Shown here one piece after another: positions 30,904 to 42,900 of a stretch of DNA of 64,000 bases. The translations under genes were made by a program, and so were the position numbers. Within the stretch, counting starts at the first letter, position 1. Every line of letters starts with the position of its first letter. The DNA comes from Escarpia spicata. Its lineage: Eukaryota > Annelida > Polychaeta > Sabellida > Siboglinidae. The notes beneath the pieces were generated by a model, which was not told the DNA's origin, made no database searches, and was given only the letters and a program-made list of their open reading frames with translations. Location of the stretch: NCBI GenBank assembly GCA_963995525.1, contig OZ023213.1:18363965-18427964 (forward strand), written 5' to 3'.

Positions 30904-32330
30904 CTAACTATATCTAGAACGGGCAGCGATCCGCCTACACCCAATTTCTAGATTTGCTCGATTAAGCGCTGTCGCTTTTTCGAGCTCGTTGTGGACGGAC
31001 AGCTTGCAGAGCAGGTGGCTTAAGCACCTCTTTGTCATCGGGACGGTCTCAGACGACTCATCATCTGTTGGCGGGTCGTCGTCCGCAGCTGTGTCCTCGG
31101 GATGATGTCGTGCGATTTCATCGGGCGTCAAGCCTCGCACGCGACGGAACTTAGACACATTTCGCGTCACCGTGGATCCATCACCACGCACGGCGGTGAC
31201 CATTGGTCCTTTCATTGCACTGACGATGAGCGGTGTCGGTGCGAACGGAGTAGAGAGTTTGTTCATTCTAGGCTGCTGTACAAGCACAACCTCTCCCATT
31301 TGTAGGTTCACATGTGAAGCGTGTGCACGCTCGTCTGAGTACTCTTTCATTATCGCTTTTGCACAAGTGTCTTGTCTGCGAACGACTACATCTTCCGGGT
31401 GCACGCTCTGAAGCGTTGGCAGCTCAGGTAGTTTAGTTCTCGGTTCTCGACCAAACAGTAGTCGGTGAGGTGTGAACAGCGTAGAACTATGCGGAGTAGA
31501 TCGATAATTTCGAAGAAAGTGCTGCAGTTCGCGACGCCAGTTGCGATGTTGAAAGATGGCTGAACGTACTGCCTTCATCATCGGCTTGTTGAAGTTCTCC
31601 ATTTGTGCATTCGCCATCGGCCATAGCGGTGTGATTTTGCGGTGACGGACGCCACACGACTGCAAAAACTGTGACCACGCATTACTCTGGAATGGTGGGC
31701 CATTGTCCGACTTTATCGTTTCTGGATATCCGAACATGGCAAAAATGGACTCCATGATCGGCATAACTGTCTCTGCACTGGTGCTTCTGGTCACGTGAAC
31801 GACTGGATATCTTGAATATTCATCTGTGACGCAGAGTAAATATTCGCCTATCGGCATTGGACCGCAGAAATCAATGCTCAGATTGATCCACGGGCCTCGC
31901 GGTAGAGTAGTCATGTTTAATGGCTCCATCTGGCGGCGGTTGGAGTTTGCAACACACGGAGTGCAACCCATGACGACTGCTTCCGTTTCTTTGTCTTTGC
32001 CTGGAAACCACACTTTGCTTCTGATCAGAGCTTTGGTCTTGCAGATGCCCCGATGACCCTCATGTGCCAACTGTATGACACCACTGCGAAGTGCTGTCGG
32101 GATGACAATGCGAGAATCTCGTAGCAGAAAGTCTCCATTTTCTCCCACTGTCAGTTCATCCCTCACTTTCCGGAATGCAGCAATGTCAGCTGACTCGTTG
32201 TTAGCTGTGTCATGCCAACGACCTGTGCGGATGAACTCGATGACCTTATTTAAGGTCGCGTCTTGTCTTGTGTGCACCTTAATTTCGTCAAGGGTGCTGG
32301 CATTTGGCGTAGAGCTGTCAGCAATGTGAT
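30904..32330 (-). pseudogene. pol: Third Gypsy: integrase, fused directly to gag
   Basis: An open frame covers a full integrase. The zinc domain is HEGHRG to CTPCVAN. The catalytic triad is SIDFCGP (Asp), IKSDNGPPF (Asp) and NAQMENFNK (Glu). A GPF/GPY-like C-terminal module follows, then an acidic tail with ETVPMTKR. It begins within a few bases of the end of gag. Protease, reverse transcriptase and RNase H are missing, an internal deletion of roughly 2 kb by family norms. Integrase itself looks uninterrupted, but this copy cannot reverse transcribe. Confidence 0.88.
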
Positions 32331-33229
32331 TGGATGAAGTCCTCAGCCATACGCTGCGCTTGGCTGACTTTTGTTGCTGGATTGAGTGGCTGTGCACGTT
32401 TCTTTTGCCACGTCTGTGAGCTGCGCTGTGACTGCTGCCTTGGTTTGCTTCGGCACATGACAGCGAAATGTCCACGCACTCCACATTTGTGACACTCTTT
32501 ATCACGTGTGCACTTGCATTCGTCACTTGTATGGCCCTGTAAGCCACAGCGAGTACACCGATCGTGACGTTGCTGAGTGTTAGAATGTCTGTTGACCGGT
32601 TTACGAGTGTGCGTTTCGAATGGTATGCGTGCTGACCTGTTGAATGCAGCATACACTGTGTTGTTTGCTGTGCCACGAGCCATGTCTTTAGCCTGGCGTT
32701 CTGACGATTCTCTCGTTTGCGCTATCTCGATCGCCCTGTTTAGCGTGAGATCCTTTCCTGCGGCCAGGAGTTTGGTACGCAACGATTCAGAGCGACACCG
32801 ATCGATTACTTGATCTCTGATGTACTCATCGACATTGTTCCCGTAATCGCATGACGATGCCAGCTGTCGTAACCGTGTTACGAACTGCCCGACGCTTTCG
32901 CCTTCATGCTGTTCAGCGCGATGAAACATGTGCCTGTTGTACGGGACGTTTGATTTAGGCGTGAAATAGTCCGTCAGTAGTTCTTTTGTCTTTTGAAACG
33001 ACAACGACCTACCTGTTTCTGTTTCGGGGAATGTATCATAAATGTCCTGTACGCCTTCGCCCGCGGTGTGTAACAGCAAATCACGTTTTTGCTTGTCATC
33101 GGTGCATCCTGACGCACTGGCCATCCTGTCAAAGTTTCGTATTCACTTTTTCCAACGTTCAGCTGTTGTTGAAGGCTCGTTTTGTGCATCGAAGGGCGGT
33201 AGTTGTGCCACATTGATCGGAACAGCCAT
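32318..33229 (-). pseudogene. gag: Third Gypsy: gag with two zinc knuckles
   Basis: The likely start is ATG 33229 (context CACCATGG). An in-frame TGA occurs near 33144 and the frame is then open from 33124 to 32318. Capsid-type sequence (YFTPKSNVPYNRHMFHRAEQ, SVGQFVTRLRQLA) is followed by knuckles CTRCGLQGHTSDEC and CHKCGVRGHFAVMC and a Gln/Arg-rich tail. Gag forms the intracellular particle of the retrotransposon. One stop codon disables this copy. Confidence 0.88.
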
Positions 33230-33289
33230 GGTGATTCGGTACGGTAGGCGGTTGCTTACTTGTAGGCTTAGCAGGTTCGCTTAATTCTC

Positions 33290-33489
33290 NNNNNNNNNNN
33301 NNNNNNNNNNNNNNNNNNNNNNNNNNNNNNNNNNNNNNNNNNNNNNNNNNNNNNNNNNNNNNNNNNNNNNNNNNNNNNNNNNNNNNNNNNNNNNNNNNNN
33401 NNNNNNNNNNNNNNNNNNNNNNNNNNNNNNNNNNNNNNNNNNNNNNNNNNNNNNNNNNNNNNNNNNNNNNNNNNNNNNNNNNNNNNNNN
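33290..33489. other. Assembly gap, 200 N
   Basis: Exactly 200 undetermined bases, a conventional scaffold gap. It probably hides the 5' LTR and leader of the third Gypsy and perhaps a repeat that broke the assembly. Confidence 0.98.
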
Positions 33490-33665
33490 TATGTCAAGAA
33501 CTCTTGAAAAGTGTTTCATCTAGGCACGACCTGGAAACAGAATTAGCTTGATCCACCAATTAAACGACCTTTCAAAGTGTATCATTACGCAATAGGGGAT
33601 TGAAAGAGCATGTCGGACGTCACGATCATCACAGAGACGCATTCACAAGTGTTTAGCTTGTAACA

Positions 33666-33681
33666 AAGACAGACAGACAGG

Positions 33682-33771
<90 letters not shown>

Positions 33772-33870
33772 CAAGCGCGCGCGACACACACACATGCGCA
33801 CATACATGCACGCACGGAGACAGAACACGCATACACACCACTCTCACGCACACATACATACACACACACA

Positions 33871-33932
<62 letters not shown>

Positions 33933-34072
33933 AACGCACACACCACACAGGCACACACAGACAGACACACACGCACACACCAACGCACACACCACACATG
34001 CGCACGCACGCACATACACACGAACACAGGTGCACACGCGCACACACGCAAACGCGCACGCACACAAATCTA
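33666..34072. repeat. (ACAG)n and (CA)n microsatellites
   Basis: A tetranucleotide run of ACAG (33666-33771) passes into an impure CA-rich run with GCA interruptions (33783-34072). Cys/Val- or Thr/His-rich open frames here are artefacts of the repeat. Confidence 0.95.
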
Positions 34073-34319
34073 CCATATGGTAACTTGACGGATAGATGTG
34101 ACGTAGAGTTGTAATTAAGTCTCTTCAGCCGAAAAACGTATGCGCGACTCCTGTCGGTAGAATTCCATGGCTTGAAGATAGAGAGGGGAGAGAGGGGGGA
34201 AGGGAGAGCGCGGGGGGAGGGGACACGCACGCACGCAAGCACGCACACACACAGCCAGCGAAATAAACTGTGTCTGATGAGATCTGATTTATATACAGGG
34301 ACAAACTAACACATAATAT

Positions 34320-35970
34320 ACAATCTGATGGAGGTCTTCCTAACTGAGGGGATGGCAGTCTCTCCTCTCAAAGACGCTGGGAAGCACATTACAAACCATA
34401 AGGAACAAACCGAGCTTCTAAACGACCAGATTCTCTCTGTCTTCAGCCCCAAAGACACCACTATAGCTGAGGAGTTTAAACTGCGCTGCCCTCCACAGCC
34501 AGACATTCCAGACTACCCAGCCTGCAAAGACATTAACATCACAGAAGAGGGTGTGAATAAGCTGCTATTAAACATGTACCCCATCAAAGCCTGCGGACCT
34601 GATGGCACTACACCCAAGCTACTAAAGACAGTCGCAGAGGATATCATTCCAGACCTCACCCTGCTTTTCCGCAACTCGTACTGCACTGAAACCCTACCAG
34701 CTTGACTGGAAATTGGTCCACGTCACACCTGTTTTTAAGAAAGGAGAACGATACAAGTTAACTGTCGCCCCATCTTGCTCACATGCATAGCCTGCAAGGT
34801 AATGGAGCATATCATCACCAGCCACATCATGTCGCACCTCGAGAAGAACAACATCCTCTGTCCAGAGCAGCATGGCTTTCGACGCGGACGGTCCAGCGAG
34901 CTAAACACAGCTTCTGGGGTATGTGCATGAAACAATCGAAGGACTAGAGAGAGGAAACCAGATTGTCCTATATTTCTCGAAAGCCTTCTACAAATTCAGC
35001 CATACCATGCTTGTCCACAAGCTGCGTCATCATGGCATCGAAGGTCGCCTCAATGCATGGATTGAGCGTTTTCTCGAGGGCAGATGGCAGGCAGTAGTGG
35101 TGGAGGCAGAAAGCTAGATCCGATTTCACGAGTTGCATGGACACACAACTGGAGAATATCAGCACCATAAAATATATCGGTGTCAACCTTCAAGAAGACC
35201 TGAAATGGGGGCCCCATATAAGCCAATATAGACCATCAGTTTCCTCCGGCGCAACCCGAAGATCGAAAACAAGAAAACAAAAGAAACCGCATACAAGGTC
35301 CTCGTTTGCTCGATTCTGGAATATGCAGCCACCGTGTGGGACCTCTACACTGCAAGTGACATTCAGGCCATAGAGAAAGTGCAGCGCAGAGTAGCAATTT
35401 AAGATGGGTCTCAAACCGACACCACCAAACATCCTGTGTTGACTCCATCCTCGACTCCCTTGACTGGTCCACACTGCAAAAGAGCTCGGCTGGAGATGTT
35501 TTTATAAATTCCACCATGGATTAATTCCATCTACCTGCCAAAACCAACAGACAGCAGCCTGAGCTCCTTGAAGAACAACAGCTGCAGCTACGACATCCCC
35601 TACTGCGGGACACAGTAGGCCTACTGGCAGATGTCGTTAATTCTTCCCGAGGACAATCCCGGAATGGAACAGTCTGCCCCAGGTGACGGCCGAGTCACTG
35701 GACTTCTTCAAGTCCAGGCTTGCCGCCTACCTACAAAATACCACGCCCCTCTCCCTCCTCCTACCTCTCCCCATCCCCCTCCCCTACGACCTTTCTTCTG
35801 CCTTCCGCCCTATACCTGCATGCCCCACCTCTACGTACTATAGCACACCCCCTACCCCCTTTCCCACATTTAAGAGATCCTAAAACCGCGCTGGCCATCT
35901 TCGCAACCTCCATACGACATAATCATCAGCATATTGGCCATAAAAAGGAAGAAGAAGAAGAAGGATAGGA
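34320..35970 (+). mobile_element. Jockey/CR1-like LINE, degraded
   Basis: Plus-strand blocks: KACGPDGTTPKLLK (RT motif region), then EHIITSHIMSHLEKNNILCP and QHGFRRGRS, then VLYFSKAF (motif A with Asp lost) and KLRHHGIEG. The YADD-box region is deleted between about 35110 and 35130. The C-terminal part KYIGVNLQEDLKWGPHI follows, with a 3' end of GAAGAAGAAG at about 35950. At least three frame changes or stops are present. It lies upstream of TUFM, separated by about 900 bp with no gene. Confidence 0.8.
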
Positions 35971-36915
35971 ATTAAGAGATTAATTGACCCTTAAGATAGT
36001 CAACATTAACAAAGACAAACGAAGTCAAAGTAACATGTTTAAAGTGGGCTTCAGTTGCATTTAGCACCCTTGAATTATGTTATTAAACACGTGGTATATG
36101 TTATATATGTGTTATCCAAAAATATACATGTAGGAGTTTATAAAAGGATTTTTGGCCAAACTGATTTGGAGACGCCCGTGTTGCGACAAACAGTGGCGCC
36201 TCGTCGCGGAACCTGCATAATCTAGGTAGGTTACAGACATGACCTGGAAGGTCACACAGAGGGCGCTATATGTCTGGTAGAACCGTTCGAACCGGGTCAA
36301 AATCGAGTTTCGACGCTACGTGAATGGCTGAATGCTCATTATAATAATGTTTAATGCTCAATAGTGTAATAAAACTGTTCGATAGTCACTAACGTCAGTT
36401 AACATGTGCACAGTAATTGATGAAGATGTATTAAAAAAGAGGATGTTGAGGTCGCCCATCGACGGCACTCCAAACCGAGCAACTATATATATATAGTATG
36501 TGAGAAATGTTTTAGCGGAAATTTTGAAACATTATGCAGATGAAATTACGGACCAAAAGTATTGCATGTCACAAGTAAGCGGTCTACGTTCAGTCCATGT
36601 TTATGACGGACCAGAAATATACCAGACAGTTAACTATACATGGGCCTACCTTTATAGCAATCATATGGCGCCCGCTTATTTCTATATTTCTATGACGAGG
36701 CTGTTGTTTACAGTTTGTTGCATTAAAGGTATTACTTTATATGCAATTATCATGACGAAAATTGTGTAATATAATTCCACATGCACCCAGCACGTGCAAG
36801 ATCTATTCGTGTGGTTTCTTTGGGTTCGACCGGACTTCGTGTCGTGACGAGTTCCAGCGGTAACTAATGTGACCGCAGTGAACGATATTTAGGCATTTTA
36901 GAGAGACGAAGGAGC

Positions 36916-36955
36916 ATGTCGAACTCTGTTTTATTTCGTTTATTTGCTGCAGCTG
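36916..36955 (+). CDS. TUFM: TUFM exon 1 (start, targeting peptide)
   Basis: ATG at 36916, 13 codons plus one base, donor G|GTAAGC. The start is chosen because the peptide is targeting-like and the phase fits exon 2. An E-box-like CACGTG lies at about 36791. Confidence 0.8.
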
Positions 36956-39900
36956 GTAAGCCCACATCACTTCATATGCTGACATTCAAATACTTTATGT
37001 GTTGTATGCTTAAATATGTCGTACCATGCCATTATGAGTTAGTTAAATATATTTATCAGTTTGTCCAACCGAGGAACATCATTTATGGTTGGCGCTGCAT
37101 TGCATTGACGCTCAGTCGTTGTGACAGTTAGGTCACGATTATCAAATTACAATTGTAGTTGTCAGAATTTGACTTCACAGCCACATTGGCATTTATATTG
37201 TGTTTATTACGGTATCATTTTGTTTACTTTCGGTGATCATTGACTTTCTAAGCTTAGCATGAAAATTACCACATACTGAGTGAATATGTCTGTGACTGCG
37301 AGTGTGGCTGTGTGACTGCCACCAGTATGACTATGACTAAATCTAAATTAAAGGTAATAGCTTAAGGATCACAAATCTAAAAGGCGCACGACCACATACG
37401 ACCAAAATGTATGTAACTGGCACGTAGGAGGTATGTGTGTGCAGCTCGCCAAATTTCAGATAATATCTTCACAGTGTCAATGGAGTAACAAAATTCGCAA
37501 CTTTTACTAGTTTTATCATCACTTGTGAAGTTGTGGTAACTCGCCTGTTCCATTCGCCCGGGTGGCGCTACTGTGCCAAGACTAAACGCTCATCCGGAAG
37601 ATCGGATAAAATGCCTAAATTGTGTAACTCCTGAGTGAAATACAGACTAAAATTTTTGGATAATGCACACAAACCATATATATACCATTATATTATCTAC
37701 CAACACATTATATTACATAGTCATGCGTGGTCGTGCGCCTTTTATTCAAACCCACTGCTACTGCCAGTCACGCACAGTTTTAGACAATTTAGTTATTGCC
37801 AAATTTGCCACTTGTGTAGAATCAATTCTACCAATCCATGAACAATGACTCCCAACTTTAAGTTAATCACTAGTACGAAAAACAGGCACTTGTGTCGAAT
37901 CCGGACCCACCTCGATTTCACCGTTATAACTTGAGTTTTGCCTAACTTTGATACCTCCGTGTGTTAGTTACATCATCCCAGGCATATTTATATTATAAAA
38001 GTATTGTGTCTTAGCACAGTTTTGAAGCCAAAATAGCGACCCAGTTTGCACTAGTTGTGCGCTACCGCATCGCGCGCATAAAATGAGCGATATAGCAGCG
38101 TATGTTGATGCAAATCGGGGTGCTATTTACCCCTAAAAAATGCTCTAATAAGACGCAATATTATTACACTTAAATATGCTTGGGATAATATTGAATGGTG
38201 GAACTAACACACTGAGGTATCAAAGTTAGGCAAAACTCAAGTTTTAACGGTGAAATCTATGTGGGTCCGGATTCGACAATAGTACCGAAAAACATTGATT
38301 GTCATTGACTATGTCACTGTATAAAGTTACATAATTAACCAAGACGATAATAACGAAAAAGTACAATTTGCAGCTCTTTTATAGTCTCTGTTATGTTGAG
38401 AATTAAAATTAGAGATCTATTGACTTCTTAATTACTTCCGCCACAGTTAATGTTGTTCTTTCATTTTAGGGAGCAGTGGATCACTGCAAAAGTTGTGCTC
38501 AGTTCATCAATGCGTAAGTGTTCACTCCATCCTCAAGCCAGGAGTGGTGGCGGCGTACACTACCTTGGCAGATCTCCTTCGCATTGTATGGAATAGCTGA
38601 ATCAAACTCATAATTTATTTCACTGTACCACCTGTAAGAACAGTGCATACACTCGTCTGACTCGCGCCCAATTTCCAGGAATCCCAATGTAATTTACCCA
38701 TTCGACCATTCTGACGAGCCGCTGAGAGTTATTGTGTATTCAAATAATTACGTCTACTACCCAAACAGTCCACGAAGACCACCCAGAAAACCACTGGAAT
38801 TTTACGGCTGAGCTTAACTTCAGAGTTTCGGCAAGCGATCTTCCAAGGGGTACTGAGACTGATGTAACCAGCAGTGTCCCCTGGCATGCGAGGATGATTC
38901 ACTCATCACATCTTCACCGCACATAGTCTTAGTTGTTTAGTTTCAAGTAGTGTGATAAGTACAGTCTCATAAGTAAAGTCTCATAAGTTTACAAAGTCAA
39001 AAAAGTGTGTTTAACATTGGATCAACCCCACCCCACCGATACCTTATATGGGATATGCATTTTTACAATGCAAAATTGCTGTAAAAGTTTCATTAACATG
39101 TGTTTCACTCACTAGGTGGCACCACTTGACATTCATTTTCTCATCACATGGTGAAGCCAACCCCCCCTCAACATAATGACTAACATATTTTGGGTTTTTC
39201 GAGCTGATTTTAGCACCATTTAGCATGCAACTATGAATCAAGGACAGCTAATGTTATGTTCACCAGAAGGGCTGATTTTGCACTAAATAACTTTTATGAC
39301 CCGTCATGTCATACATTTAGTTAGAAGAATACTGAATTAAGAGAGATGCTGAGGCTTGCAATGATCACATCACATTTTGATTGAAGTAAAAATTGTACTG
39401 ACTGCACAGATTGACCTAAGTATTTGATTGTTTGCCAAAACACATGGCCACATAGGCAACTTGGCACATGCAGTTTTAATTACTGATTGTCTTAGGCATT
39501 TTGCTGGTTAATAAATTACAGAAGAACATCGCTGTATTTGGCGGAGTGAGATGGCTGGGAACAACGTCAAGGATTCTCGCTGCCATGCCTGGTACGCAGA
39601 AGAAAACATTTGTGCGCGACAAACCATACATAAATATTGGTACGATTGGACACGTTGATCATGGCAAGACAACACTCACAGCCGCCATCACTAAAGGTAT
39701 TGCTCAAGTTCATGCTCATATTGTGCGTTCCATTAGTACAGCGACATGGTTTTATTAAATGGATTTACAAAAAAACTAACATTATGTTTTTAGTTGATGT
39801 AGTGGCATTAGCAGACCTGTGCACCCTCCGTATCCTGTGTGTTATGGAATCGAACGCTGAATACGGAAATATGGATTTGTTAGTTTTGTTACGCAATCTC

Positions 39901-42900
39901 TGGTCGCAAAATACAGTAGTTTTTTTTCGCCACCTTTCGGATAAGTTTGCACTTGTCCACTAACAACTAAAAACGATCTGATGCGCATGCTCGTTGAGCC
40001 ACTTCTTCACGCTGAGGTAGCTGACGTCAAGGGCAGTTGACGACGACTATCAGACTTGGCTTTCTTCCTGACGAAGTGTCCTGCTCTGCTCCCTGTGATA
40101 GAGCAGTTCTCGCTCTACCTGGCTACTGATATCACAACTTGAAAGGCTCGCATGGATGAGACGTGGTTCACGATCGCTAGCATGAGAGACGAGGATGGCG
40201 GGAGACCTCTGCAACACCTGGCATCAGTGATGCTGGGCATTCTCGCCATCCATCACAGCAGCTCGCATTGTGAGAGAATTTTCTCGACTGGCTGCAAGAA
40301 CCGAACAGATCAAGAGCCTCATTGTTGGATGACACGCTAGAAGCTCTGTTGGTGTTAAAGTCTCAGCTGGGGCATCCAATCGACTGCATGCCATCACCCT
40401 AAGGGCAGGCATGAGGCTTTGAAAGAAGCATATTACCAGGCCGACAAGCCATCAGCAGATTAGCTCTGTTATTACCGGTACATACACGGAATGGCTGTGC
40501 TGTGGTTCAAATTGTATTTTATTTGTATCTGCAACTTTGCATTATTTTTATTCCAAGCTGGTCTGATATATATATGGTGTGTTCTGAGTTTCTGATTGAC
40601 ACTTATATTGTGTGCGTTTGTATTTTTAACAATATAGTATTTCTTACGTCGTACGTTGCGTTGTCTTTGTTGTGGGATGCATGAAAAGTTTGCATGTGAG
40701 AAACTCAGAACACGCCATATATATATCAGACCAGCAAGTGTTTATTTTTTACGGTGAAAGTGTTGCTGAAAGTTAGTCAGGAATACTGAAAATAGCTTTG
40801 AGGATACTGAAAGCTGTGAGATCGGGTGCACAGGTCTGCCTTAGCTGATCACAGATCAGATACGTTGGTGTTCAGATCTGTAGTGACAGAGTTTACATGC
40901 AGAAATTGATTTCAAAGCACTTCAGGCCATTGCAAAGGAAAAAGAGTTTGACTAAGAAAACATGCTGTAAATGTGTGTTGCTACGGCTATATATATATAC
41001 AGCTGTATATATATATATGTTATGTGTGATGCATGTGTTGTCACTGTTGTAGTTGTGTTGCCAGTGCTGTCAGTGTGATGCATGTGTTGTCAGTGTGATG
41101 TGTGTGTGTTGCCAGTGCTATCAGTGCAGGGTTTACTTGGATGTTTGCTTTCAAGGGTCCTCGGGACCCCAGCCTTCTTTTGAGGGGATCCCAAGCCTGT
41201 AGTGAGGGTCTCACTTATTGGTCTTTTTTAATTGTAAGTATTGTTTTCTAAATATCACAACTTATACAACCCATGTAAACCTGGTTATTATTATTATTAG
41301 TTTGATACTAACAAGAACTTAACAAAATAACATGTCAGTTTGATGTGTGTGGTGCCATTGCTGTCAGTGTGATTAATGTATTGCCAGTGCTGTCAGTGTG
41401 ATTGGTGGTTGTCAGTGTGATGCATGTGTTGCCAGTGCTGTCACTGTGATTGGTGTGCTGTCAGTGTGTTGTCAGTGCTGTCACTATGATTGGTGGTTGT
41501 CAGTGTTGTCAGTGTGATGTGTGTGTTGCCATTGCTGTCAGTGCGGTTGGTGTTTTGCCAGTGCTGTCAGTGTGATTAATGTATTGCCAGTGCCGTCAGT
41601 GTGATTGGTGTGTTGTCAGTGTGATGCATGTGTTGCCAGTGCTGTCACTGTGATTGGTGTGCTGTCAGTGTGTTGTCAGTGCTGTCACTATGATTGGTGT
41701 GTTGCCAGTGTTGTCAGTGTGATGTGTGTGTTGCCATTGCTGTCAGTGCGGTTGGTGTTTTGCCAGTGCTGTCAGTGTGATTAATGTATTGCCAGTGCCG
41801 TCAGTGTGATTGGTGTGTTGTCAGTGTGATGCATATGTTGCCAGTGCTGTCACTGTGATTGGTGTGCTGTCAGTGTGTTGTCAGTGCTGTCACTATGATT
41901 GGTGTGTTGCCAGTGTTGTCAGTGTGATGTGTGTGTTGCCATTGCTGTCAGTGCGGTTGGTGTTTTGCCAGTGCTGTCAGTGTGATTAATGTATTGCCAG
42001 TGCCGTCAGTGTGATTGGTGTGTTGTCAGTGTGATGCATGTGTTGCCAGTGCTGTCACTGTGATTGGTGTGCTGTCAGTGTGTTGTCAGTGCTGTCACTA
42101 TGATTGGTGGTTGTCAGTGTTGTCAGTGTGATGTGTGTGTTGCCATTGCTGTCAGTGCGGTTGGTGTTTTGCCAGTGCTGTCAGTGTGATTAATGTATTG
42201 CCAGTGCCGTCAGTGTGATTGGTGTGTTGTCAGTGTGATGCATGTGTTGCCAGTGCTGTCACTGTGATTGGTGTGCTGTCAGTGTGTTGTCAGTGCTGTC
42301 ACTATGATTGGTGTGTTGCCAGTGTTGTCAGTGTGATGTGTGTGTTGCCATTGCTGTCAGTGCGGTTGGTGTTTTGCCAGTGCTGTCAGTGTGATTAATG
42401 TATTGCCAGTGCCGTCAGTGTGATTGGTGTGTTGTCAGTGTGATGCATATGTTGCCAGTGCTGTCACTGTGATTGGTGTGCTGTCAGTGTGTTGTCAGTG
42501 CTGTCACTATGATTGGTGTGTTGCCAGTGTTGTCAGTGTGATGTGTGTGTTGCCATTGCTGTCAGTGCGGTTGGTGTTTTGCCAGTGCTGTCAGTGTGAT
42601 TAATGTATTGCCAGTGCCGTCAGTGTGATTGGTGTGTTGTCAGTGTGATGCATGTGTTGCCAGTGCTGTCACTGTGATTGGTGTGCTGTCAGTGTGTTGT
42701 CAGTGCTGTCACTATGATTGGTGGTTGCCAGTGTTGTCAGTGTGATGTGTGTGTTGCCATTGCTGTCAGTGCGGTTGGTGTTTTGCCAGTGCTGTCGGTG
42801 TGATTAATGTATTGCCAGTGCTGTCAGTGTGATTGGTGTGTTGTCAGTGTGATGCATGTGTTGCCAGTGCTGTCACTGTGATTGGTGTGCTGTCAGTGTA

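Noticed and set aside
31102..31411. Plus-strand ORFs over the third Gypsy integrase
   Set aside because: Shadows of the minus-strand integrase frame.
33585..34114. Cys/Val-rich and Thr/His-rich frames
   Set aside because: They come from (ACAG)n and (CA)n microsatellites.
36112..36300. 62-codon minus ORF upstream of TUFM
   Set aside because: No domain and no splice or promoter context; likely chance.
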